Source: Pseudomonas frederiksbergensis (GTDB lineage Bacteria > Pseudomonadota > Gammaproteobacteria > Pseudomonadales > Pseudomonadaceae). Taken from it: DNA of 64,000 nt. How positions within the stretch are numbered: position 1 is the stretch's first letter; each line of letters opens with the position of its first letter. The notes beneath the pieces are model-generated. The model made no database searches. It saw nothing but the letters and a program-made list of their open reading frames with translations, and was not told where the DNA came from. Shown in pieces: positions 56,934 to 63,838 of the stretch. The translations under genes were made by a program, and so were the position numbers. The DNA is taken from assembly GCF_035751725.1 (NCBI RefSeq), contig NZ_CP142104.1, positions 5,580,001-5,644,000 of the forward strand, given 5' to 3'.

Positions 56934-56961
56934 CACCGCCATCGCGGGCAAGCTCGCGGTG
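56934..56961. repeat. REP-like inverted repeat after the DUF2059 gene
   Basis: CACCGC .. GCGGTG arms around ATCGCGGGCAAGCTC. Imperfect and short, between convergent genes. Confidence 0.5.
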
Positions 56962-56973
56962 GCAATAGCCCGC

Positions 56974-57921
56974 TCAGCGCCGTATCCGGCTCATCCGCTT
57001 GCTCAAGAACTCAAACATCTCCTGGCGCATCGCCAACGCTTCATTCGCCAGGTGATGCCGCCCTTCAGGCAACATCAACACTTGCGGCCGATCGAACTTG
57101 CCCCGCAGCACTTGCAAGTTGTGCCGCCAATCCACTGTCATGTCCGCCTGCCCCTGCACAATCAGGGGTTGGCGCGGGCTGCTCGGCGCCGCCTCGATAC
57201 GCTTGATCCACTGCGCGAGCGCGCCGACCCATGCGGTGGGCAGGCGCAACGGTTGCAGCGGATCAGCCTGCAGGAACGGCAAGAAATCCGGATCGGTGGA
57301 GTTCTCGGTGAACCGCCGGGCGATGCCGGTCACGAACGGCTTGAGCAGGTAATAACTGAGGCGCGACCAGCCCCAGGCGCGAGGCCGGACCAGGGGCGAT
57401 AGCAGGATGACCTGGCCCTGGGCCGGGCTGTCAGCGCCCTGGCTGAGAACATGGTCCACCACAATCGCCCCGCCAGTGCTTTGGCCGCACAGGTGCCACG
57501 GCTGCGGCAAGCCCAGGGTTCGCGCTTCGACCAGCAGGCCTTGCAATGTCGCCTGGTAATCGGCGAAATCGCCGATGCTGGCGCGTTCGCCACTGGACAG
57601 CCCATGGCCCGGCAAGTCGCAGCTGATCACCACGAACCGCTGCTCCAGGGCCCATTCGATCAAATGCCGGTAAAGGCCCATGTGATCGTAATAACCATGA
57701 AAGACGAACACAGTCGCCACGGCGTTTTGCGGCCACCAGACCTGGCCGACCAGCTCATAGCCCGCGACGTCGAAACGACCCAAGCCCCTGCGCAATGCGC
57801 GTGCGGGGAAATCAAGTCCATAGAATCGCTGGTAGGCCTGCGCTTGCGCAGACAGCGGCTGCCACTGCGCCAAGGGTTGCAGGCTGGCGCGCAGATGATC
57901 AGGGTCGAAAGAAGCGGGCAT
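56974..57921 (-). CDS. Alpha/beta-fold serine hydrolase (lysophospholipase-like)
   Basis: Predicted hydrolase of 315 residues. HG motif in VFVFHGYYDHMGLYRHLIEW, the region CDLPGHGLSSGERASIGDF, nucleophile elbow HLCGQSTGGAIVVDHV (Ser about residue 167), Asp and His near QGQADMTVDWR and EGRHHLANE. The pattern resembles monoglyceride/lysophospholipase Pldb-type enzymes. Substrate unknown. ATG 57921 gives MPASFDPDHLRAS; a start 25 codons upstream is possible. Confidence 0.85.
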   Translation of the reverse strand: MPASFDPDHLRASLQPLAQWQPLSAQAQAYQRFYGLDFPARALRRGLGRFDVAGYELVGQVWWPQNAVATVFVFHGYYDHMGLYRHLIEWALEQRFVVISCDLPGHGLSSGERASIGDFADYQATLQGLLVEARTLGLPQPWHLCGQSTGGAIVVDHVLSQGADSPAQGQVILLSPLVRPRAWGWSRLSYYLLKPFVTGIARRFTENSTDPDFLPFLQADPLQPLRLPTAWVGALAQWIKRIEAAPSSPRQPLIVQGQADMTVDWRHNLQVLRGKFDRPQVLMLPEGRHHLANEALAMRQEMFEFLSKRMSRIRR

Positions 57922-58028
57922 CGGTATTCCAGGCAGAAGCGCATCGCGCGAAACAAGCTTTATAAGCCTGCGATATTCATCTGTCGCGCCGGGCATGGCA
58001 AGCTACGCGGCCTCAGAGGATCGACCCC

Positions 58029-58604
58029 ATGCGCCCATCCCATCGCACGACCTTGCTTGCCAGCCTCCTCGCCCTCGCGTGCGCCGTCGTGCTGTGGCTC
58101 GCCTACGACTGGTTCCAGGGCCGATTCCTGAGGACATTCAGCCAACACACGGCGGTATTTTCCGGCGACCCCTTGCGCCTGCCTCCCGAACTGGCCGGCC
58201 CGGGCGCGATCCGCCTGGTGCATTTCTGGGACCCGGCCTGCCCATGCAACGTTGGCAATCAACAGCACCTCGCCGAGCTGGTCGATAAATACGCACCGCA
58301 GGGCGTGGAGTTCTATGCAGTACAGAAAACCGGCAGCCAAGGCCGCCTGCCTGCCACGCTGAACAGCCTAGAGGCACTGCCGGCGCTCCCCGGTTCGGAA
58401 CAGATTCCTGCAAGCCCCGCGGTGGCGATCTGGGACCGCAGCGGCAAGCTCGCGTATTTCGGTCCGTACAGCGAAGGCTTGACCTGCAACTCGAGCAATA
58501 GCTTTATCGAACCGATACTTGAAGCACTAAGTGTTGACCGGAAAGTTAACGCGACGCATACGTTGGCGGTTGGCTGTTACTGTCCGTGGCCGACTTCAAA
58601 TTGA
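58029..58604 (+). CDS. DUF6436 membrane-anchored thioredoxin-like protein
   Basis: A 191-residue protein with an N-terminal signal-anchor (about residues 9-28, LLASLLALACAVVLWLAY) and an extracytoplasmic thioredoxin-like fold: IRLVHFWDPACPCNVGNQQH holds a Cys-Pro-Cys pair, and the segment IPASPAVAIWDRSGKLAYFG provides the cis-Pro region. CPC is not a normal CxxC, so redox activity is uncertain. Divergent from the hydrolase gene. Homologues are annotated as DUF6436. Confidence 0.8.
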   Translation: MRPSHRTTLLASLLALACAVVLWLAYDWFQGRFLRTFSQHTAVFSGDPLRLPPELAGPGAIRLVHFWDPACPCNVGNQQHLAELVDKYAPQGVEFYAVQKTGSQGRLPATLNSLEALPALPGSEQIPASPAVAIWDRSGKLAYFGPYSEGLTCNSSNSFIEPILEALSVDRKVNATHTLAVGCYCPWPTSN

Positions 58605-59005
58605 CCCAGGCAAACTACGATACGTATTGCTTAGATGCTTTCCTTGATCTCGCTAAGTTGGAGCTATTGCTCTTTTCTAGAGTCCTTGCTCGAACAGCGA
58701 GCCGGCACTGAACCGTTTGTCGGATCCAATTTTTCGAAAAGCTGCCGACCGGGCTGCTTTTCTGCCATGAACCCCCGTAAAACCGGACTTTCAGGGACTT
58801 TCAGGGACTTTCAGAGTGATCTCACCGTTGAGCTGAATCGTTTAACAACCGTCGGCGCAACGTGAACTTTTCTTTAATCGGTTCTCTAAACCCGTACAGA
58901 AGATGTTGGTTACCCGTTCGATTGCGCGGCGGCGCTAGATACCGAGGAAGTTGTACACGCCCTTTTCATCGTTTTACTTGTCGACCCTCCTAAACCAAAC
59001 AAAAA
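58605..59005. other. 401-base region upstream of the Hrp activator gene
   Basis: No gene is supported here. It contains the triple 10-base repeat at 58785-58814 and AT-rich segments (for example TTTCTTTAATCGGTTC near 58868) that may hold the activator's promoter. The composition is clearly more AT-rich than the flanking genes, which marks the border of the secretion cluster. No GGAACC box was seen here. Confidence 0.5.
58785..58814. repeat. Three perfect tandem copies of GGACTTTCAG
   Basis: A 10-base unit repeated three times without change, so each copy faces the same side of the helix. About 190 bases upstream of the activator gene; possible regulator-binding array. Confidence 0.8.
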
Positions 59006-59944
59006 ATGGAATCGTCAGTGATGCAAAAGTTGCTATGCGCTGCACTTTCCACTCCCACTAAAGAGGATGCTCTCAATCTTGAGGCATTTGCCCAGTGCGT
59101 GGCCCCGCTGGGGGTCGATGTGCTGTTGCGCGGCGAGACCGGCACCGGCAAGGATACGTTGGCGGAAAAAATCCATCGTATGTCTGGCCGCTCCGGCAAG
59201 TTCGTTGCAATCAATTGCGCCGCCATTCCCGAATCCCTCGCGGAGAGCCAGCTCTTCGGCGCCAATACCGGTGCGTTTACCGGTGCCAGCCAGAATCGCG
59301 CCGGGTTCGTCGAAGCCGCGCACAACGGCACGCTCTACCTGGATGAAATCGACAGCATGCCGCTGGGGCTGCAAGCCAAGCTGCTGCGAGTCCTCGAATC
59401 GAGGATGGTGCAACGGCTGGGCTCGACCCAGAACATCCCGGTGGACATGCGTGTCATCGCTTCGGCCCAGAGCCCGTTGGCGGACATGGTCGAGCGGGGC
59501 GAGTTTCGCCGGGACCTTTATTTCCGACTGAATATCATCAGCCTCAAATTGCCGCCATTGCGCAGCCGCAAGGAGCGCATCGTGCCGCTGTTCCAGTCGC
59601 TGGTGCGCCGTGAAGCCCAGGCCCTGGACCGGCCCTACGTCGCGCCTTCGCCCGCGCTGCTGCGCCAGTTGCTCGGCTACGCCTGGCCCGGAAACATCCG
59701 AGAGCTGCAATCGGCTGCCAAGCGCTACGTGCTGGGCCTGCCGGCGCTGCCCCGCGCCGAGCAGCTGGAGAACAACAGCTCGACATTGAAATTGAAAGAA
59801 CATCTGCAGCAGTTCGAAAAGATCCTCATCGAGGACTGCATGCGCCGCCACCATCACTGCATCGACAAAGTCATCGCTGAGTTGGGCATCGCCCGCCGCA
59901 CACTGTATTACCGGATGAAGTGCCTGCAAATATCGACGACTTGA
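59006..59944 (+). CDS. hrpS: HrpR/HrpS-type sigma-54 activator (RspR-like)
   Basis: Enhancer-binding protein that, in P. syringae, activates hrpL through sigma-54. The 312-residue protein has no receiver domain: it begins almost directly with the AAA+ domain: Walker A GETGTGKDT (43-51), the sigma-54 contact loop GAFTGA (89-94), Walker B TLYLDEID (109-116) and FRRDLYFRLN. The C-terminal Fis-type HTH contains CIDKVIAELGIARRTLYYRM. Motifs closely follow P. syringae HrpS. Only one activator is seen, in contrast to the HrpR-HrpS pair; a partner could not be left of it in this window. The start has no clear ribosome site; ATG 59021 is an alternative. Confidence 0.9.
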   Translation: MESSVMQKLLCAALSTPTKEDALNLEAFAQCVAPLGVDVLLRGETGTGKDTLAEKIHRMSGRSGKFVAINCAAIPESLAESQLFGANTGAFTGASQNRAGFVEAAHNGTLYLDEIDSMPLGLQAKLLRVLESRMVQRLGSTQNIPVDMRVIASAQSPLADMVERGEFRRDLYFRLNIISLKLPPLRSRKERIVPLFQSLVRREAQALDRPYVAPSPALLRQLLGYAWPGNIRELQSAAKRYVLGLPALPRAEQLENNSSTLKLKEHLQQFEKILIEDCMRRHHHCIDKVIAELGIARRTLYYRMKCLQISTT

Positions 59945-59954
59945 GTAGATCGGT

Positions 59955-59983
59955 GGAACCGTTTTCCCAGCGGTCGCCACTCA
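59955..59983 (+). promoter_or_regulatory. hrp box (HrpL-dependent promoter) for the hrpA operon
   Basis: GGAACC, 16-base spacer, CCACTCA: exact match to the GGAACC-N15/16-CCACNNA consensus, 54 bases before the hrpA start. Confidence 0.93.
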
Positions 59984-60036
59984 ATCGTCGAGACGTTCAC
60001 GAGCGTCTTGCCATTCCACAATCCGGAGATACGACT

Positions 60037-60246
60037 ATGAGTTTTGGTGGAGCTTCTCTCGCCGCCTCCATGGCTGCCATGCAGCAGATGGACGCCACGT
60101 CGGCGGCGATGACGACCATGAAATCCCAGTTCGACCAGCAGAAACTGGTTGCCGACACCATGAACGCCATTTCAGCGGAGTCGATGGACAGCGCGACCAA
60201 GGCCATCACCGCCATGGGGGAGGCATCGAAGAACATACGATTCTGA
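60037..60246 (+). CDS. hrpA: HrpA-like Hrp pilus subunit
   Basis: Small protein of 69 residues, rich in Ala, Met, Ser and Gln, with no Cys. The region QQKLVADTMNAISAESMDSA and the C-terminal end KNIRF resemble C-terminal pilin parts. It lies directly downstream of a hrp box and upstream of an hrpZ-like gene, the same order as in P. syringae. P. syringae HrpA is about 110 residues, so this is a short version; identity by position and composition rather than close sequence match. Product would polymerise outside the cell. Confidence 0.75.
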   Translation: MSFGGASLAASMAAMQQMDATSAAMTTMKSQFDQQKLVADTMNAISAESMDSATKAITAMGEASKNIRF

Positions 60247-60260
60247 CCCTCTCGCTCCAG

Positions 60261-60276
60261 CCCCGCTCCGGCGGGG
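60261..60276 (+). other. Stem-loop between hrpA and the hrpZ-like gene
   Basis: CCCCGC, loop TCCG, GCGGGG, 15 bases after the hrpA stop. No T-run; it may protect the hrpA message or reduce read-through, so that pilin is produced in excess. Confidence 0.5.
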
Positions 60277-60305
60277 AACCTCACGCGCGTTGGAGAGGAG
60301 GCCCT

Positions 60306-61235
60306 ATGCAGATCCATTCGCCAGACAGCCTTCGTATTGCCAGGGATTCGCTCGGTGACGAGCCGACGCCGCGCCACGCCTCGACCGCGACTGGCCTGGC
60401 GAATCTGGTCGTCGAACACCTGACGCTGCATGGCGCAGGCAACCGCCTGCAGGAGTCGCTCGTTCGATGGAGCAGTGAGCAGGGCTCGACAGGCGGGCAA
60501 TCCCGGCCAGGCATGCCGAGCCCACAGGACAAGTGGGCCGCGCAGACCGAAGCGCCCTTGCACCTGGTGCTCGAAGATATCCTCGAAGAGATCAACGGCG
60601 GTACCGGCTCGACGCTTGATGTCGACAGCGACGATGCCTTCTCCCACGAAGACTTGTTAAACGATCTGGCGCAGATGCTCGCCCATCGCCGGCAACCCAT
60701 CGGTGACAACGACGTCGACAGCCAGAGTGATTTCGGCAATGCCAACAACCCATTCTGCGGCGCGCTGTTCGGCGCCTGGGAACTGGAAGGCGAGTGCGCC
60801 ACGCGGCGAAATCGCCATGACACGAGCCTGGCCCTGCTACTCAAGATCATCGCAGTGTTGGGCCGAAGGAAGCTGCTGACGCTGCTGGACGTCGACGAAG
60901 ACGAAGGCCTGGCGCGCTACGAGCAGGACGACCTGGACCTGCTGTTCGAGGTCGCGGCATTCATGGACCAGCACCCGGCGCGATACCCGCCACCGGCAAG
61001 CCTCGATGCACAGAAGTGGACATGGACCGAACGCATTGCCTGTGGCGCATGGCTGGACGCTCGCGAGACGCGGCTATTGCAACTTGCCCTGGAGGAACTG
61101 GACCTCGCCCTGGCCCGCTTGGCCGGCCAGCACGCCCCGATGCAGCGGCGCGGCCGACGCAACCGGGAAGAAATCGAATTTCACCTGAGCGTCACCGCAA
61201 GCACTCGCAACGTCTTGAGGCTGATGTACGCCTAA
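60306..61235 (+). CDS. Divergent HrpZ-like harpin
   Basis: Predicted secreted harpin, 309 residues, in the hrpZ position. A central segment, YEQDDLDLLFEVAAFMDQHP through ARYPPP, then WLDARETRLLQLALEELDLA, aligns by eye with the HrpZ/HrpN core (FMDDNPAQFPKP, then FLDGDETAAFRSALDII). Unlike typical harpins it is not Gly-rich, has Cys residues (in PFCGALFG, EGECATRR and IACGAWLD) and many charged residues. The start at 60306 follows a GGAGAGGAGG site. Alternative: a regulator of secretion in the YopN/HrpJ class, but the core match favours harpin. Confidence 0.65.
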   Translation: MQIHSPDSLRIARDSLGDEPTPRHASTATGLANLVVEHLTLHGAGNRLQESLVRWSSEQGSTGGQSRPGMPSPQDKWAAQTEAPLHLVLEDILEEINGGTGSTLDVDSDDAFSHEDLLNDLAQMLAHRRQPIGDNDVDSQSDFGNANNPFCGALFGAWELEGECATRRNRHDTSLALLLKIIAVLGRRKLLTLLDVDEDEGLARYEQDDLDLLFEVAAFMDQHPARYPPPASLDAQKWTWTERIACGAWLDARETRLLQLALEELDLALARLAGQHAPMQRRGRRNREEIEFHLSVTASTRNVLRLMYA

Positions 61236-61263
61236 AGCATCACCCTGAACCTGGAGAACATCC

Positions 61264-61638
61264 ATGACCCTGCAAGCCATCGACACCACCAGCGTTGCCT
61301 CCACCGCCACCAAACCCGGCGGCAGCCCGCACGCGCGGGCCGAGACCAGCGATGTCAGCTGGTTCAACGCGCAAATGCACGAAAAAACCCCCGTTCCGGA
61401 CAGCGAAAACAACGTCGCGGCGAGGATCATCGATTCGCTGTCCAGCCGCTCCGGCGAGTTGCAGCGCCTGGAGGACCGCGCCAACCGGGACATGCTCAAG
61501 GCCATTCGCACCGCCGATCCCCAGGACATGTTGCAGTCGAACCGATCGCTGTCTTCCTTTCACCTGGAAAGCCTGATGACCGCGAAGATCGTCAGCAAGG
61601 GCTCCCAGGCGATCGAGAAGCTCACCAATCTCCAATAA
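61264..61638 (+). CDS. hrpB: HrpB, type III secretion inner rod protein (SctI-like)
   Basis: Probable inner-rod/needle adaptor subunit, 124 residues. Position between the hrpZ-like gene and hrcJ is that of P. syringae hrpB. N-terminal half is polar and unstructured (SVASTATKPGGS); the C-terminal half is helical: NVAARIIDSLSSRSGELQRL and SSFHLESLMTAKIVSKGSQA, the latter similar to SctI C-termini. A GGAGAA site precedes ATG 61264; hrcJ begins 13 bases after the stop. Confidence 0.82.
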   Translation: MTLQAIDTTSVASTATKPGGSPHARAETSDVSWFNAQMHEKTPVPDSENNVAARIIDSLSSRSGELQRLEDRANRDMLKAIRTADPQDMLQSNRSLSSFHLESLMTAKIVSKGSQAIEKLTNLQ

Positions 61639-61651
61639 AGGGACGCCAGCC

Positions 61652-62527
61652 ATGTTCGCGCGCGCATTCTCCCCTCTAGTGCTGTGCCTGTTGCTCGCCG
61701 GTTGCGACGAAAGGACTGCGCTGCACAGCCACCTTTCCGAGCAGGATGCCAATGAAGTGATCGCCGAGCTGGCGGACAAGAACGTCGAGGCCAGCAAGCA
61801 GGTCGACAAGGATGGCTTGACCGTGCTGGTCGAACCGGCCGACATGAACAGCGCCGTGCAAGTGCTGGAAGCGGCCGGGCTACCGCGAAGATCGCGCTCC
61901 AGCCTGGGGGAAATCTTCCGCAAGGAAGGCGTGATCTCCACGCCGATGGAAGAGCGTGCCCGCTACATCTACGCATTGTCCCAGGAGCTCGAATCGACGC
62001 TGTCGCAAATCGACGGCGTGGTGCTCGCACGGGTCCATGTGGTCCTTCCGGAACGGGTCGCGCCAGGCGAGCCGGTGCAGCCGGCATCGGCCTCGGTATT
62101 CATCAAGCACACCAGCGCGCTCGATCCCGACAGCATCACGCCGCGAGTGCGCAACCTGGTCGCCAGCGGGATTCCTGGCATGGCCGACGCCGCCCAGAAC
62201 CCGGCCAAGCTGTCGGTGGTCTTCGTGCCCGCCGCGGCTTATCAGGAACGGCGCAAGATGGCCTATTTCGGTCCGTTCCTGATGCAGGCCGATGACATCG
62301 GCTACTGGAGGGGCATGACCGTGGCGGCCGGCATCACGTTGTTCGCACTTCTGGCGGGCGCCATGTACAGCCTCTACCGGTTGTGGCGCAACGGCGTGCT
62401 GGTGCTGCCGCGCTTTTTCGATCGCAAGACCGGAACGCCGACGCCGCAACCGAGCGGTGCAACACCGTCGCTGTTTGCGGTAAAGAACCCGGGAGCCAAG
62501 CCTGACAGCAAGGGGACGGCAGCATGA
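61652..62527 (+). CDS. hrcJ: HrcJ, inner-membrane ring lipoprotein (SctJ)
   Basis: Forms the periplasmic/inner membrane ring of the type III secretion basal body. The 291-residue protein has a lipobox LLLAGCDE (Cys18), the FliF-like domain: LSEQDANEVIAELADKNVEA, GLPRRSRSSLGEIF, ERARYIYALSQELESTL and VVLPERVAPG, then a C-terminal membrane helix (about residues 225-245, MTVAAGITLFALLAGAMY) with a basic tail. Overlaps hrpD by 4 bases (ATGA). Confidence 0.95.
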   Translation: MFARAFSPLVLCLLLAGCDERTALHSHLSEQDANEVIAELADKNVEASKQVDKDGLTVLVEPADMNSAVQVLEAAGLPRRSRSSLGEIFRKEGVISTPMEERARYIYALSQELESTLSQIDGVVLARVHVVLPERVAPGEPVQPASASVFIKHTSALDPDSITPRVRNLVASGIPGMADAAQNPAKLSVVFVPAAAYQERRKMAYFGPFLMQADDIGYWRGMTVAAGITLFALLAGAMYSLYRLWRNGVLVLPRFFDRKTGTPTPQPSGATPSLFAVKNPGAKPDSKGTAA

Positions 62528-63111
62528 AAACGGCGCTCGATTGGGTTCGCTGGTGGAGCCACGCGTGGCGCGAAGCCGACCCAGACTGGTATCCGCCAGC
62601 GCTTCGCCTGTTGACCGCAGCACAAATGGACGCCTTGGCGCGAGGGCACCATGCTGCACTGGCGCGCAGTTTCGGCATCACGCCCTGCATGCCGCCGCAG
62701 CCCAGCCCTTCGGTGCTGTCGCTATGCTGCGGCACGCCCCGAACCGTGCACCTTGCTTGCCAATTGGTGGCGAACACGTGCTCGCCGTCAACGGCATCCG
62801 ATGAGCTTTGCCCACAGGACCGAGCCTGGTGCGAGCGCACCGCCAAGGCGCTGCGTCCCGGCCATTGGCTTGAACAAGGCCAGGATTCGCTCGCGCTGCT
62901 GCGCGCCTGGCTGGGAGAACGGACGTGGGAGCGGGCGCGCCTGGCCTTCCCTCGCAGCAGGATTATCGCCCTCCAATCGCAACCCTCCCCGCAGGCGCCT
63001 GGCGCCAAGCTCAATACGCTCTGGCAATCCGCCTGCTGGAAAGCCGAGCAAAGCCTGGCGCCCTCCACCACCCCAACGGAGACTCACGATGCTCGCCCGG
63101 CGCTCGCTTGA
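62524..63111 (+). CDS. hrpD: HrpD, type III secretion sorting platform protein (SctK-like)
   Basis: Probable cytosolic sorting-platform component, 195 residues. Recognised mainly by position between hrcJ and hrpE, as in P. syringae. N-terminus MKTALDWVRWWSHAWREADP and the segment WCERTAKALRPGHWLEQGQD followed by a LGERTWERARLAFP motif are consistent with HrpD/SctK. Overlaps hrcJ by 4 bases and hrpE by 23 bases. Confidence 0.8.
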   Translation: MKTALDWVRWWSHAWREADPDWYPPALRLLTAAQMDALARGHHAALARSFGITPCMPPQPSPSVLSLCCGTPRTVHLACQLVANTCSPSTASDELCPQDRAWCERTAKALRPGHWLEQGQDSLALLRAWLGERTWERARLAFPRSRIIALQSQPSPQAPGAKLNTLWQSACWKAEQSLAPSTTPTETHDARPALA

Positions 63112-63670
63112 ACTACGCCCCGACGGTCAAGGCCTGCAACAGTCCTACATCCCTCGAGAAACCCTGGCCGACTGCGGCCGGGCACAGGTTGTGCTCGAAC
63201 AAGCCCAGGCCCAGGCCGCACAGCTGATTGCGCGCGCCGCCGAACAGGCCGACGCAGCAGTGATCGAGGCGCAAGCACAGTTCTGGAAGAAAGCCGAAAC
63301 CGTGCTCGCCGCCTGGGAAACCCAGCGCCAGGCCATGTGGGAACGGATCGAGACCAGCGCCGCGCAGCTGGTCAACGAGGCCCTGGGGACGCTTCTGGAG
63401 GAGATTCCAGCGCAGTCACGCATCGATGCGCTCGTGCGTCAGCTTGCGACGCGCCAGGACGACCCCATCGAAGCCACCCTTCGCTGCCACCCCGCAGACC
63501 TGCCTCGCTTGACGCAAAGCTTGGGCACGGCTGGCGAACGTCCTTGGACGCCCATGGCGGACGCCAACATGGATGTTCACCAGCTGAGGCTGGAAACGCC
63601 AGGAGGTACGTTCCTGCTCGACTGGGAAACAGCCGTCGAGGCCTTGCGCCTGCCTGAATCGCAGCAATAG
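63089..63670 (+). CDS. hrpE: HrpE, type III secretion stator protein (SctL-like)
   Basis: Stator that regulates the secretion ATPase HrcN, 193 residues. A long helical region (residues 28-100, Ala/Gln/Glu-rich, AQAQAAQLIARAAEQADAAV) matches the FliH/SctL coiled coil; C-terminal part VHQLRLETPGGTFLLDWETA is typical. ATG 63089 lies within the end of hrpD. Followed by a REP palindrome and a separate hrp box, so hrpA-hrpE ends here. Confidence 0.87.
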   Translation: MLARRSLELRPDGQGLQQSYIPRETLADCGRAQVVLEQAQAQAAQLIARAAEQADAAVIEAQAQFWKKAETVLAAWETQRQAMWERIETSAAQLVNEALGTLLEEIPAQSRIDALVRQLATRQDDPIEATLRCHPADLPRLTQSLGTAGERPWTPMADANMDVHQLRLETPGGTFLLDWETAVEALRLPESQQ

Positions 63671-63679
63671 CACCAAGAT

Positions 63680-63713
63680 CCCGTGGCGAGGGAGCTTGCT
63701 CACTCGCCACGGG
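63680..63713. repeat. Palindrome between hrpE and hrpF
   Basis: CCCGTGGCGAG / CTCGCCACGGG arms, 11 bases each, 12-base centre. A member of the genome-wide palindrome families, inside the secretion cluster and directly behind the hrpA-hrpE unit. Confidence 0.8.
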
Positions 63714-63775
63714 GGATTGCGCGCCCCTGAAGAACCGCGCGTCTCCCCTCCCGTTTCTTTTTCCTCACTTTTCGC

Positions 63776-63804
63776 GGAACCGCCACTGGCGTAACCACCA
63801 CTCA
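63776..63804 (+). promoter_or_regulatory. hrp box in front of hrpF
   Basis: GGAACC, 16-base spacer, CCACTCA, matching the HrpL consensus, 35 bases before the hrpF start. Same spacer length and -10 half as the box at 59955. Confidence 0.93.
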
Positions 63805-63838
63805 TCCGGTGAATACGTCTACCTCGGAGGAACCGTCC

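Noticed and set aside
58785..58814. Triple repeat as a small CRISPR array
   Set aside because: Units are adjacent with no spacers and only 10 bases long.
60306..61235. HrpJ/YopN-type secretion regulator
   Set aside because: The FMD-x-P and ET-x-RSALDII-like core aligns better with HrpZ/HrpN, and the gene is in the hrpZ position; kept as an alternative in the entry.
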